Below are positions 1-11,659 of a stretch of 64,000 bases of DNA, piece after piece (the first letter of the stretch is position 1; the number at the start of each line of letters is the position of its first letter). The stretch spans positions 358,906,696-358,970,695 of the forward strand of contig NC_057808.1 of NCBI RefSeq assembly GCF_018294505.1. The letters run 5' to 3'. A program made the translations under genes and the position numbers. Origin of the DNA: Triticum aestivum (lineage: Eukaryota; Streptophyta; Magnoliopsida; Poales; Poaceae). Below the pieces are notes generated by a model that made no database searches, was not told the DNA's origin, and was given only the letters and a program-made list of their open reading frames with translations.

Positions 1-1125
1 GTAACGAGATTGAACTAGGTATCGAGATACCGACGATCGAATCTCGGGCAAGTAACATACCGATGACAAAGGGAACAACGTATGTTGTTATGCGGTCTGA
101 CCGATAAAGATCTTCGTAGAATATGTGGGAGCCAATATGGGCATCCAGGTCCCGCTATTGGTTATTGACCGGAGAGGTGTCTCGGTCATGTCTACATAGT
201 TCTCGAACCCAAAGGGTCCGCACGCTTAAAGTTACGATGACAGTTTTATTATGAGTTTATATGTTTTGATGTACCGAAGGTTGTTCGGAGTCCCGGATGT
301 GATCACGGACATGACGAGGAGTCTCGAAATGGTCGAGACGTAAAGATTGATATATTGGACGACTATATTCGGACACCGGAAGTGTTCCGGAGAAGTTTCG
401 GATTAAACCGGAGTGCCGGAGGGTTACCGGAACCCCCCGGGGAAGTATTGGGCCTTAGTGGGCCTTGAGGGAAGAGAGAGGGCAGCAGCCAGGAGGTGGT
501 GCACCCCCTCCCAGGAGGAGTCCTAGTTGGACTAGGAGAGGGGGGCGCAGCCCCCTTTCCCTCTCCCTCTCCCTCTCTTTCCTTCCCCCTTCTTTTCCTA
601 GTAGGACTAGGAAAGGGGAGTCCTACTCCTACTAGGAGGAGGACTGCCCCCCTCTCCTTGGCGCGCCCATAGGCAGCCGGCCTCCCCCTTGCTCCTTTAT
701 ATACGGGGGCAGGGGGCACCTCTAAACACACTTGATATACGATATTTTAGCCGTGTGCGGTGCCCCCCTCCACCAGATTACACCTCGATAATACCGTCGC
801 AGAGCTTAGGTGAAGCCCTGCGTCGGTGGAACATCATCATCGTCACCACGCCGTCGTGCTGACGAAACTCTCCCTCAACACTCGGCTGGATCGGAGTTCG
901 AGGGACGTCATCGAGCTGAACGTGTGTAGAACTTGGAGGTCCGTGCGTTCGGTACTTGATCGGTCGGATCGTGAAGACGTACGACTACATCAACCGCGTT
1001 GTGATAACGCTTCCGCTGTCGGTCTACGAGGGTACGTGGACAACACTCTCCTCTCTCGTTGCTATGCATCACCATAATCTTGCGTGTGCGTAGCAATTTT
1101 TTTGAAATTACTACGTTCCCCTACA
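1..1125 (+). repeat. 5' LTR of Angela copy A (3' two-thirds only)
   Basis: This matches 6843-7930 nearly base for base. It starts at about LTR offset 612, judged against copy B, and ends ...CCCCTACA just before the primer binding site. A TATA box (TTTATATA) lies at about 696-703 in a GC-rich, pyrimidine-rich stretch; transcription would start about 30 bases downstream. No host gene lies inside it. Confidence 0.93.
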
Positions 1126-1126
1126 G

Positions 1127-1144
1127 TGGCATCCGAGCCTGGTT
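1127..1144 (+). promoter_or_regulatory. Primer binding site (initiator Met tRNA type)
   Basis: TGGCATCCGAGCCTGG starts two bases after the 5' LTR. Angela/BARE1 elements use a site close to TGGTATCAGAGCC, complementary to the 3' end of initiator methionine tRNA. This copy differs at two positions, and copy B has the same version at 56640. Confidence 0.8.
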
Positions 1145-2413
1145 TTATGCGTTGATGCTATGCACGAGTAGAACACAAGTGAGTTGTGGGCGATATAAGT
1201 CATACTGCTTACCAGCATGTCATACTTTGGTTCAGCGGTATTGTGAGATGAAGCGGCCCGGACCGACATTACGCGTACGCTTACGCGAGACTGGTTTCAC
1301 CGTTCGGAGCACTCGTTGCTTAAAGGTGACTGGCGGGTGTCTGTCTCTCTCACTTTAGTTGAACCGAGTGTGGCTACGCCCGGTCCTTGCGAAGGTTAAA
1401 ACAGCACCAACTTGACAAACTATCGTTGTGGTTTTGATGCGTAGGTAAGAACGGTTCTTGCTAAGCCCGTAGCAGCCACGTAAAATATGCAATAACAAAG
1501 TAGAGGTCGTCTAACTTGTTTTTGCAGGGCATGTTGTGATGTGATATGGTCAAGACATGATGTGATATAATGTGTTGTATGAGATGATCATGTTTTGTAA
1601 CTGAGTTATCGGCAACTGGCAGGAGCCATATGGTTGTCGCTTTATTGTATGAGATGCAATTGCCATGTAATAGTTTTACTTTATCACTAAGCGGTAGCGA
1701 TAGTCGTAAAAACAATAAGTTGGCGAGACGACAACGATACTACGATGGAGATCAAGGTGTCGAGCCGGTGACGATGGTGATCATGATGGTGCTTCGGAGA
1801 TGGAGATCACAAGCACGGTGCTTCGGAGATGGAGATCACAAGCACAAGATGATGATGGCCATATCATATCACTTATATTGATTGCATGTGATGTTAATCC
1901 TTTATGCATCTTATCTTGCTTTGATTGACGGTAGCATTATAAGATGATCTCTCACTAAAATTTCAAGACAAAAGTGTTCTCCCTGAGTATGCACCATTGC
2001 GAAAGTTCTTCGTGCTGAGACACCACGTGTTAATCGGGTGTGATAGGCTCTACGTTCAAATACAACGGGTGCAAAACAGTTGCACACGCGGAATACTCAG
2101 GTTAAACTTGACGCGCCTAGCATATGTACAGATATGGCCTCGGAACACAGAGACCGAAAGGTCGAGCGTGAATCATATAGTAGATATGATCAACATAGTG
2201 ATGTTCACCATTGAAACTACTCCATCTCACGTGTTAATCGGACATGATTAGAGAGATGTCTATCTAAGTGGGAGTTCTTAAGTAATATGATTAATTGAAC
2301 TTAAATTTATCATGAACTTAGTCCTGATAGTATTTTGCAAATTATGTTGTAGATCAATAGCTCGCGTTGTTGCTTCCCTGTGTTTATTTTTGATATGTTC
2401 CTAGAGAAAAATT

Positions 2414-3201
2414 ATGTTGAAAAATGTTAGTAGCAAAGATGCGGATTGGATCCGTGATCTGAGGATTATCCTCATTGCTGCACAGAAAAATTATGTCCTT
2501 GATGCACCGCTAGGTGACAGACCTATTGCAGGAGCAGATGCAGACGTTATGAACGTTTGGCTAGCTCAATATGATGACTACTTGATAGTTTAGTGCACCA
2601 TGCTTAACGGCTTAGAATCGGGACTTCAAAGACGTTTGAACGTCATGGACCATATAAGATGTTCTAGGAGTTGAAGTTAATATTTCAAGCAAATACCCGA
2701 GTTGAGAGATATGAAGTCTCCAACAAGTTCTAGGGCTAAAAGATGGAGGAGAATCGCTCAACTAGTGAGCATGTGCTCAGATTGTCTGGGTACTACAATC
2801 GCTTGAATCAAGTGGGAGTTAATCTTCCAGATAAAATAGTGATTGACAGAATTCTCTAGTCACCATCACCAAGTTAGTAGAACTTCGTGATGAACTATAA
2901 TATGCAAGGGATGACGAAAGTAATTCCCGAGCTCCTCGTGATGCTGAAATCGACGAAGGTAGAAATAAAGAAAAACATCAAGTGTTGATGGTTAACAAGA
3001 CAACTAGTTTCAAGAAAAGGGCAAAGGGAAGAAGGGGAACTTCAAAAAGAATGGCAAGCAAGTTGCTACTCAAGTGAAGAAGCCCAAGTCTGTACCTAAG
3101 CCTGAGACTAAGTGCTTCTACTGCAAAGGGACTGGTCACTGGAGGTGGAACTGCCCCAAGTATTTGGTGGATAAGAAGGATGGCAAAGTGAACAAAGGTA
3201 T
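2414..3201 (+). pseudogene. Angela gag remnant, copy A
   Basis: Gag would form the capsid-like particle and bind the element's RNA. The frame opens at ATG 2414 (MLKNVSSKDADWIRDLR...), with the Copia gag core around WIRDLRIIL and YVLDAPLG. It hits TAG at 2591-2593 (codon 60), exactly where copy B has the same stop. Downstream the gag sequence is recognisable in shifting frames. Near 3113-3157 there is an intact CX2CX4HX4C zinc knuckle (CFYCKGTGHWRWNC). A stretch of upstream leader (1145-2413) shows no ORF of interest. Confidence 0.85.
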
Positions 3202-6010
3202 ATTGAATATACATGTTATTGATGTGTACTTACTAATGTTTATAGCAACCCCTCCGTATTTGATACTGGTTCAGTTGCTAAAGAGTAGTAACTCGAAAAC
3301 GGGAGTTGCAGAATAAACAGAGACTAGTAAAAGGCGAGGTGACGATGTGTGTTGGAAGTAGTTCCAAGATTGATATGATCATCATCGCACACTCCCTATA
3401 CTTTCGGGATTAGTGTTGAAACTAAATAAGTGTTATTTGGTGTTTGCGTTGAGCATGAATATGATTTGATCATGTTTATTGCAATACGGTTATTCATTTA
3501 AGTTAGAGAACAATTGTTGTTCTGTTTACATGAATAAAAACCTTGTATGGTCATACACACCAACGAAAATGGTTTGTTGGATCTCGATCGTAGTGATACA
3601 CATATTCATAATAATGAAGCCAAAAGATGCAAAGTTAATAATGATAGTGCAACTTATTTGTGGCACTGCCGTTTAGGTCATATTGGTGTAAAGCGCATGA
3701 AGAAACTCCATACTGATGGGATTTTGGAATCACTTGATTATGAATCACTTGATGCTTGCGAACCGTGCCTCATGGGCAAGATGACTAAAACGCCGTTCTC
3801 CAGAACTATGGAGAGAGCAACAGATTTGTTGGAAATCATACATACAGATGTATGTGGTCCGATGAATATTGAGGCTCGTAGCAGGTATCATTATTTTCTG
3901 ACCTTCACAGATGATTTGAGCAGATATGGGTATATCTACTTAATGAAACAGAAGTCTGAAACATTTGAAAAGTTCATATTATTTCAGAGTGAAGCGAAAA
4001 TCATCGTAATAAGAAAATAAAGTTTCTACGATTTGATCGTGGAGAAGAGTATTTTAGTTACGAGTTTGGCCTTCAGTTAAAACAATGTGAAATAGTTTCA
4101 CTACTCACGCCACCTGGAACACCACAGCATAATGGTGTGTCCGAACGTCATAAACGTACTTTATTGGATATAGTGCAATCTATGATGTCTCTTACCAATT
4201 TACCACTATCGTTTTGGGGTTATGCATTAGAGACAGCTACATTCACGTTAAATAGGGCACCATCAAAATCTGATGAGACGACGCATGAACTGTGGTTTGG
4301 CAAGAAACCAAAGTTGTCGTTTCTTAAAGTTTGGGGTTGCGATGCTTATGTGAAAAAGTTTCATCCTGATAAGTTCAAACCCAAATCGGAGAAATGTGTC
4401 TTCATAGGATACCCAAAGGAGACCGTTGGGTACACCTTCTATCACAGATCCGAAGGCAAGATATTTGTTGCTAGAAATGGATCCTTTCTAGAGAAGGAGT
4501 TTCTCTCGAAAGATGTGAGTGGGAGGAAAGTAGAACTTGATGAGGTAACTGTACCTGCTCCCTTATTGGAAAGTAGATCATCGCAGAAATCAGTTTCTGC
4601 GACACCTACACCAAGTAGTGAGGAAGTTAATGATAATGATCATGAAACTTCAGATCAAGTTATTACCGAACTTCGTAGGTCAACTAGATCATGATCCGCA
4701 CCAGAGTGGTACGGTAATCCTGTTCTGGAGGTCATGTTACTAGACCATGGCGAACCTACGAACTATGAAGAAGCGATGGTGAACCCAGATTCCGCAAAAT
4801 GGCTTGAAGCCATGAAATCCGAGATGGGATCCATGTATGAGAACAAAGTATGGACTTTGGTTGACTTGCCCGATGGTCGGCAAGCAATTGAGAATAAATG
4901 GATCTTCAAGAGGAAGACGGACGCTGATAGTAGTGTCACTATCTACAAAGCTAGAATTGTCGCAAAAAGGTTTTCGACAAGTTCAAGATGTTGACTACGA
5001 TGAGAGTTTCTCACTCGTATCTATGCTTAAGTCTGTCCGAATCATGTTAGCAATTGCCGCATTTTATGAAATCTGGCAAAGGGATAAACAAAACTGCATT
5101 CCTTAATGGATTTATTAAAGAAGAGTTGTATATGATGCAACCAGAAGGTTTTGTCAATCCTAAAGGTGCTAACAAAATATGCAAGCTCCAGCGATCCATC
5201 AATGGACTGGTGCAAGCATCTCGGAGTTGGAATATACGCTTTGATAAATTGATCAAAGCATATAGTTGTATACAGACTTGCGGTGAAGCCTGTATTTACA
5301 AGAAAGTGAGTGGGAGCACTACCGCATTTCTGATAAGTATATGTGAATGACATATTGTTAATCAGAAATAATGTAGAATTATTCTGCAAAGCATAAAGGA
5401 GTGTTTGAAAGGAGTTTTTCAAAGATAGACCTCGGTGAAGCTGCTTACATATTGAGCATCAAGATCTATAGAGATAGATGAAGACGCTTGATAAGTTTTC
5501 AATGAATACATACCTTAACAAGATTTTGAAGTAGTTCAAAATAGAACAGTCAAAGAAAGAGTTCTTGCCTGTGTTACAAGGTGTGAAATTGAGCAAGACT
5601 CAAAGCCCGACCACGGCAGAAGATAGAAAGAGAATGAAAGTCATTCCCTATGCCTTGGCCATAGGTTCTATAAAGTATGCCATGCTGTGTACCAGATCTA
5701 TTGTATACCCTACACTGATTTTGGCAAGGGAGTACAATAGTGATCTAGGAGTAGATCACTGGACAGCGGTCAAAATTATCCTTAGTGGAATAAAGATATG
5801 TTTCTCGATTATGGAAGTGACAAAAGGTTCGTCGTAAAGGGTTACGTCGATGCAAGTTTTGACACTAAATCTAGATGACTCTAAGTCTCGGTCTAGATAC
5901 ATATTGAAAGTGGGAGCAATTAGCTAGAGTAGCTCCGTGCAGAGCATTGTAGACATAGAAATTTGCAAAATACTTACGGATCTGGATGTGACAGACCCGT
6001 TGACTAAAAT
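3202..6010 (+). pseudogene. Angela pol remnant, copy A (PR-INT-RT-RNase H)
   Basis: The domains follow Copia order. A protease-like FDTGS lies near 3258. The GAG-pre-integrase block LWHCRLGHIG is near 3660, an integrase start with HTDVCGP near 3840, and the integrase end with VSERHKRT near 4140 (this carries the expected Glu). RT runs from about 4734 (WLEAMKSE..., WIFKRKTDA) to about 5420. The RNase H start lies at about 5565-5890. Lesions: frame breaks near 4010 and 4970; a +1 shift near 5085; a +1 shift just before the RT active site; and YVND (5340-5351) in place of the catalytic YVDD. RNase H runs from DDSK (about 5880) almost directly to DPLTK (about 5995), so most of the domain is missing. 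No functional polymerase could be made. Several of these defects recur in copy B. Confidence 0.88.
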
Positions 6011-6039
6011 TATCTCACAATCAAAACATGATCACACCT

Positions 6040-6210
6040 TAGTACTCTTTGGGTGTTAATCACATAGCGATGTGAACTAGATTATTGACTCTAGTAAACC
6101 CTTTGAGTGTTGGTCACATAGAGATGTGAACTATGGGTGTTAATCACATGGTGATGTGAATTATTGATGTTAAATCACATGGCGATGTGAACTAGATTAT
6201 TGACTCTAGT
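6040..6210 (+). repeat. Short imperfect tandem repeats before the polypurine tract
   Basis: Four to five imperfect units resembling GGTGTTAATCACATGGTGATGTGAA follow each other between the end of pol and the polypurine tract. The same array is at about 61567-61730 in copy B, so it belongs to the family and not to one copy. Its role is unknown. Confidence 0.75.
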
Positions 6211-6223
6211 GCAAGTGGGAGAC
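6211..6223 (+). promoter_or_regulatory. Polypurine tract, copy A
   Basis: GCAAGTGGGAGAC lies directly before the 3' LTR start TGAAGG at 6224. This is the expected place for plus-strand priming. Copy B is identical here. Confidence 0.8.
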
Positions 6224-7930
6224 TGAAGGAAATATGCCCTAGAGGCAATAATAAAGTATTATATATTTCCTTATATCATGATAAATGTTTATTATTAATT
6301 CTAGAATTGTATTAACCGGAAACATAATACATGTGTGAATACATAGACAAACAGAGTGTCACTAGTATGCCTCTGCTTGACTAGCTCGTTAATCAAAGAT
6401 GGTTATGTTTCCTAGCCATAGACATGAGTTGTCATTTGATTAACGGGATCACCTCATTAGGAGAATGACGTGATTGACATGACCCATTACGTTAGCTTAG
6501 CACCCGATCGTTTAGTATGTTGCTATTGCTTTCTTCATGACTTATACATGTTCCTATGACTATGAGATTATGCAACTCCCGTTTACCGGAGGAACACTTT
6601 GTGTGCTACCAAACGTCACAACGTAACTGGGTGATTATAAAGGTGCTCTACAGGTGTCTCCAAAGGTACTTGTTGGGTTGGCGTATTTCGAGATTAGGAT
6701 TTGTCACTCCGATTGTCGGAGAGGTATCTCTGGGCCCACTTGGTAATGCACATCACTATAAGCCTTGCAAGCATTGTGACTAATGAGTTAGTTGCGGGAT
6801 GATGTATTACGGAACGAGTAAAGAGACTTGCCNNNNNNNNNNATCTCGGGCAAGTAACATACCGATGACAAAGGGAACAACGTATGTTGTTATGCGGTCT
6901 GACCGATAAAGATCTTCGTAGAATATGTGGGAGCCAATATGGGCATCCAGGTCCCGCTATTGGTTATTGACCGGAGAGGTGTCTCGGTCATGTCTACATA
7001 GTTCTCGAACCCAAAGGGTCCGCACGCTTAAAGTTACGATGACAGTTTTATTATGAGTTTATATGTTTTGATGTACCGAAGGTTGTTCGGAGTCCCGGAT
7101 GTGATCACGGACATGACGAGGAGTCTCGAAATGGTCGAGATGTAAAGATTGATATATTGGACGACTATATTCGGACACCGGAAGTGTTCCGGAGAAGTTT
7201 CGGATTAAACCGGAGTGCCGGAGGGTTACCGGAACCCCCCGGGGAAGTATTGGGCCTTAGTGGGCCTTGAGGGAAGAGAGAGGGCAGCAGCCAGGAGGTG
7301 GTGCGCCCCCTCCCAGGAGGAGTCCTAGTTGGACTAGGAGAGGGGGGCGCAGCCCCCTTTCCCTCTCCCTCTCCCTCTCTTTCCTTCCCCCCTTCTTTTC
7401 CTAGTAGGACTAGGAAAGGGGAGTCCTACTCCTACTAGGAGGAGGACTCCCCCCGTCTCCTTGGCGCGCCCATAGGCAGCCGGCCTCCCCCTTGCTCCTT
7501 TATATACGGGGGCAGGGGGGCACCTCTAAACACACTTGATATACGATATTTTAGCCGTGTGCGGTGCCCCCCTCCACCAGATTACACCTCGATAATACCG
7601 TCGCAGAGCTTAGGCGAAGCCCTGCGTCGGTGGAACATCATCATTGTCACCACGCCGTCGTGCTGACGAAACTCTCCCTCAACACTCGGCTGGATCGGAG
7701 TTCGAGGGACGTCATCGAGCTGAACGTGTGTAGAACTTGGAGGTGCCGTGCGTTCGGTACTTGATCGGTCGGATCATGAAGACGTACGACTACATCAACC
7801 GCGTTGTGATAACGCTTCCGCTGTCGGTCTACGAGGGTACGTGGACAACACTCTCCCCTCTCGTTGCTATGCATCACCATAATCTTGCGTGTGCGTAGCA
7901 ATTTTTTTGAAATTACTACGTTCCCCTACA
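6224..7930 (+). repeat. 3' LTR of Angela copy A
   Basis: A full LTR of 1707 bases as assembled, TGAAGG...CCTACA, containing the N gap. TATA box near 7499-7506. Relative to copy B its GC-rich promoter part differs a lot (GGAAGTGTTCCGGAG type sequence and a much longer CCTCTCCC tract), so A and B are LTR subfamilies and not recent duplicates. Confidence 0.93.
6833..6842. other. Assembly gap (10 N) inside the 3' LTR
   Basis: Ten Ns follow GACTTGCC and precede ATCTCGGGC. The other LTR copies hold about 41 bases here, including the near-palindrome GGTATCGAGATACC. The gap length is therefore a placeholder, not a measured size. Confidence 0.97.
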
Positions 7931-8627
7931 CCAGCTGCCCGCATTCATAGCAAGTAGTACCAGTAAAATACTGGGCTATAAGCCCGCTTATGTGGATGAG
8001 AGAGAGGCATTGACAAAGTCAAGGAGTGGGCTCTGCAAGAGCCCGTCTCTACATGTGCTCCTAGGTATAAAAAACTAATTCTACAAAAAGAGGCATAAAA
8101 AACAATTGTTTCTAAAAAGGAAGGGAAAAACATTTGAGAGGAAATAGATAGAGAGAAAGTGAGAAAAAGTTGTAACCTTATAGCCAACCTTATAGTCAAC
8201 ACTATGGTAGTATTACATGGGGAAGGAGGGAGTGGTGCACATGCCAAGTTCATTGGGCTGCCGTGTTTCACACTCCTTCGTCGTAACAGTGGAGACAATA
8301 GCTTTCATAAAAAATAAACAATGAATACTAGTTCTCATCCTCTATATCGGAAAGAATACTTTCATTCGCAGACATGTGGAACATCGACCATCCTGGTCCA
8401 CCTGCCATGCACAAAATTATGCTGGTCCACCCCGATCGTAGCGCAGGCCCAACCTTTCCCACTGTAAGTTGGTCGGATGAAGGAACCATCATGACTTCGT
8501 TGAATTCCGCTTCTTCAAGAAAACTTACTGTGCCCGCAATACTGCTACCACACGCGAAGACTGAATGGCACTGTACCACGTCATATCACTGAAACCCACT
8601 AGGCCAAACTAGCCCTAGTAGGATTTG
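7931..8627. other. No gene recognised; weak minus-strand ORF
   Basis: Noncoding-looking sequence follows the LTR. One 83-codon minus-strand ORF (8579-8328) ends in an acidic tail (SDIEDEN). It has no recognisable domain, and I cannot tell whether it is a gene fragment. Confidence 0.3.
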
Positions 8628-8629
8628 TA

Positions 8630-8689
8630 CTCCCTCCGTTTCAAAGTTAGTAGTACAAAGTTGAGTCATCTATTTTGGAACGGAGGGAG
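8630..8689. mobile_element. Short Stowaway-type MITE
   Basis: A 60-base element with ends CTCCCTCCGTTTC and GGAACGGAGGGAG (inverted repeats), flanked by TA on both sides (8628-8629 and 8690-8691). This is the standard Stowaway/Mariner signature in Triticeae. At 60 bases it is an internally deleted copy; related copies are usually longer. Confidence 0.85.
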
Positions 8690-8691
8690 TA

Positions 8692-9213
8692 TATCTCTGT
8701 ACTGCTATGATTTTGTGTTGTACGTCTCTGTACTTTTGCTACGATTTTCCTACCCTATGAACCAAATGAGGCCTGAATGTATCCGTGTCGAGTATTGTCT
8801 GATCGATCGCTAAGCCTACAATTTTAGGAGCTTGGTCTATTGGCCGATCGATGATGGATAAGTATAAGCATACCACGAGCTCATCAGCCCCAACGTATCT
8901 CTTCGGTGAGTGTTTTGCAAGTACTATAGTTCGCACGTAGCTAGCCTACTAACACCAAGAATCATCAAACAAGCCCTGCTGATATCATAAACAGTTCAAA
9001 CTTACATCTAAGCATGCCATATATTACATCAAAAGCTGGTGAGGATACATCTGTTTCCATAATTCGGAGAGGGTTCGCATGATTTACTATCAAACAAAAG
9101 TAGCAAGTACCGCCCACACAAGACAGTGCACTATCCCTAAGATGGTTTGATAACACGCATCGTTCTAGTAATTAAACACAATGCAAACTACCCCGAAGGA
9201 TTAGCGCGACCAA
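8692..9213. other. No gene recognised
   Basis: Mixed-composition sequence with no convincing ORF, repeat or regulatory structure seen. It lies downstream of the minus-strand pseudogene that ends at 9214. Confidence 0.4.
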
Positions 9214-9891
9214 CTATTTGTTGTCATCGATCTCTCGGGCAATGACCACATCACAAACAGCGGCCTGGGAATCGATCTCTGGGGCGATGTCCACAGGATG
9301 GACAGCGGCATCAGAATTGATCTCCGGGGCGATGTCAACAGGACGGACCGCGACATCGAAAACGATATCTGGGGTGTTGTCCACAGGACGGGCCGCGACA
9401 TCGAAATCATCAAGGACGTCCACCGGCACCTGCACAACCCTAACATATTAGCAAGCACATTGCAAATAATAAAAAACCACAACTACGGTAAGCCATTATT
9501 TTTTACCTTGTGCGGCTCACCGGAGGATCCCATCCCCCCGGGTGCCATCTCCTCGTCCTCAATGGGGGCTATCACCTTGCCAGGGGAATACTGCTTCTCA
9601 AATGCGACTATCTCCTCAAACTCGGCCTTGAGCGTCGCATAGGCGGCCATTAGAGTTTCTGGGGTTGGCACGATGGGGCCCTTGCTATTCTTCCAACTTT
9701 CTTTGAGGAGTTCCTCCGCCAACGTTGTCAACTCTTTGGCCAGTGCTTGTTTCTTGGAGTTCTTCGTCTCCATTGGTTGGCCCGCCAACGTGGTAAACTC
9801 GCTGGTCGGTGCTCACTTCCTGGAAATCGCTGTCTCCACTGGGTTGTCCGCCGGCAACTCTTTGCCTAGTGCTCCAGGATCCATCAATGAA
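9214..9891 (-). pseudogene. Two-exon minus-strand gene remnant with 15-residue repeats
   Basis: I do not recognise the family. The upstream exon runs 9891 to 9507. An ATG at 9884 opens MDPGALGKELPADNPVE, meets one in-frame TGA, then stays open through a Glu/Lys-rich helical stretch (KSKKQALAKELTTLAEELLKE type) to SSGEPHK. A donor (CACAAG/GTAAAA) and an acceptor (TTGTGCAG/GTG) define an intron of about 77 bases. They join in phase 0 to exon 2 (9429-9214), which ends in TAG. Exon 2 encodes four imperfect 15-residue units of the type FDVAVRPVDIAPEI. The start of exon 1 looks like an acceptor (TTTGTCAG), so more exons may lie beyond 9891. It could be transposon cargo or a captured gene piece. The single stop makes a functional product unlikely. 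Confidence 0.55.
9219..9398 (-). repeat. Four 45-base in-frame repeats
   Basis: The 45-base unit encodes F/S-D-V/A-A-x-R/H-P-V-D-I-A-P-E-I-x on the minus strand and keeps the frame. The unit nearest the C terminus is the most diverged (AVCDVVIAREID). Confidence 0.7.
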
Positions 9892-10483
9892 CTGACAAAC
9901 AAAAAGCAATCAAAAGGAAACCACAATCGCAATGAAAACGGGAAAAGAATAGGCTGTGAGAATCGGTCGGTGCTTCGCAAAAAGAAGATTCTTGTAATGA
10001 AAATATAGCAGCATCACTGATTCGCCCACCTTTCCTTTGTCGGTATAGAAGAAAAATGGGCGAAGTGAGTAGCCTGGAGTGAGGTTTTCTTCAAGAATGG
10101 GGAGAAAGGGCTACAACAAGCGTTCCAGTGAAATGATGGTTGCTTTGTCCAGTCCAACTCGAGGCCACTTTACCACTGTTGGTAACGGTGTGGTTTTGTG
10201 ATATGACGGGTCATGACGGCCACACCGGGGTGACTGGTGAGTCTCGACCGGCGTGATTTGGTGGATGGCACGCGGGCCCGGATGCTTTGATGTTCTGCAT
10301 GTAGATAGAGCGACTAGTCATATAGGAGTACTCAATATTGTGCACCGCGACCAAGGCGGAGAGGAAAATGAGAGAACTACGTAATTAATGCATGAGTTTA
10401 ATTAGGGTAGTTTTGTAAAGTACGAGATACATTCCTCCAATCACAAAATGCCTTGGTTGATGAGATTTGAGATTTGAGCCATA
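9892..10483. other. No gene recognised; possible upstream exon region
   Basis: This lies upstream of the minus-strand pseudogene. I saw no open frame of useful length and no TATA box I would defend. Confidence 0.35.
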
Positions 10484-10574
10484 TAAACCGGAAGGGAGGG
10501 AGTACTACTCATTTAGGGTGTAGTCTAGTCACTTGTTGAAATCTCTAGAAAGGCAAATACTCCTTTCCGGTTTA
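10484..10574. repeat. MITE-like inverted repeat
   Basis: TAAACCGGAAGGGAGGGAGTA at the left and TACTCCTTTCCGGTTTA at the right are imperfect inverted complements. The middle resembles Stowaway interiors (CACTTGTTGAAATCTCTA). No clean TA target pair could be assigned, so this is probably a decayed or composite MITE. Confidence 0.4.
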
Positions 10575-11659
10575 CAGGGCTATGCTAGCAAATACTAGTA
10601 CTACAATAGTGGGCTCAAATAGCAATTTTGTCTCATGGAAGAGCCTGGCTATTTGCGTGCTCCAAGGCACCGCACCACGCCCCACCCCTATACAAAGACC
10701 GCCATGCAAGCATTCATAATTGCCACGATCGGGTTGCGCTTGGCTCTTCGCCTCTTCAAGAAGACAAACAATGATGTTACTACTAATTCTACAGTATCGA
10801 ATCCACTACTGCATGTCCGTCCACCGCGTGCGAAAGGGATAGCCACCGCGCGCATGGGCGAGGGAGAAGGCGTGTAGTATTAAAATCAAGCTTCTCCTCG
10901 TTGCACGAGTTGACGCGGCACATCATAGAACTGGCCCCACATGGTTGCCTCTAAACTTGGCTGAAAGACCCGTAGTGTACAATATATTTGCTGCAACCTC
11001 TAACATTTACCCCACCAGAAATTAAAATATATATTCCTGTCTTGACCAGATGAGCGTGCAAACTACAATCACCAGGATGACAGGTAGGGACAGAAGATTA
11101 TTTTAATAAAAAAAGCTTCGAGACGGCCTCATAGCATGGAGCCGACCCCAATGATTTTAAGCTTACAGGCACGGTACACGCTATCCTAGACTACTCTACA
11201 CATGAAACTGCCACATGAGCGTCCGGGCTGCGCTTGGCTCTTCGCCTCTTCGGGAAGTCGAACAATGATGGAGTACTACTGCAGTGGAGGAGTACTACAG
11301 TATACTTCTGGCCATCTGGCACGGATTGAACTGCTGCATGTCCACCGCGTGCGGGAGGGAGAGCGTGTAGCGAAAGCTTCTCCTAGTCCTACCAGCCACC
11401 ACGCTCATGGGCGAGGGAGGGGCGTAGCTTCATTGACTTACTGCTCCTGCCTTTGCGTGTATGACAGGTGGGCCCAACAGGTGGGTGGCCCACCTATCAT
11501 GCAGCCAAAGGCAGGTGCAGTTAAGGCACCGGAGCTCAGTCCGCGAGGGAGAGGGCGTTGTAGTAATCAAACTTCTCGGTCTTGTACGAGTTGACGCGAC
11601 ACATCAAAGCACTGCACTCGATATATTTCAATAATTTGCGTTTACTGATGCATTAATTA
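10575..11659. repeat. Diverged direct duplication, noncoding
   Basis: 10733-10935 and 11228-11616 share blocks in the same order: TGCGCTTGGCTCTTCGCCTC, then CTGCATGTC...CCACCGCGTGCG, then CATGGGCGAGGGAG, then CACGAGTTGACGCG. The second copy is longer through internal insertions. No reading frame is conserved between the copies. Confidence 0.6.

Larger units (their letters stand above)
1..7930 (+). mobile_element. Angela-type Copia LTR retrotransposon, copy A (left-truncated by window)
   Basis: The order is 5' LTR (partial, 1-1125), primer binding site, degenerate gag, degenerate pol in Copia order (protease, integrase, RT, RNase H), polypurine tract and 3' LTR (6224-7930). The LTR starts TGAAGGAAATATGCCC and ends in CA, and the internal coding remnants match the Angela/BARE1/WIS group as I know it. 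The left target-site copy lies outside the window, so the right candidate (CCAGC, 7931-7935) cannot be confirmed. By eye the two LTRs differ at about ten places over 1.09 kb, which suggests a recent insertion. The coding part is non-functional. Confidence 0.92.

Noticed and set aside
6224..7930. ORFs on both strands within the Angela LTRs
   Set aside because: They recur in each LTR copy with different lengths, break with single-base changes, and correspond to noncoding promoter and leader sequence.
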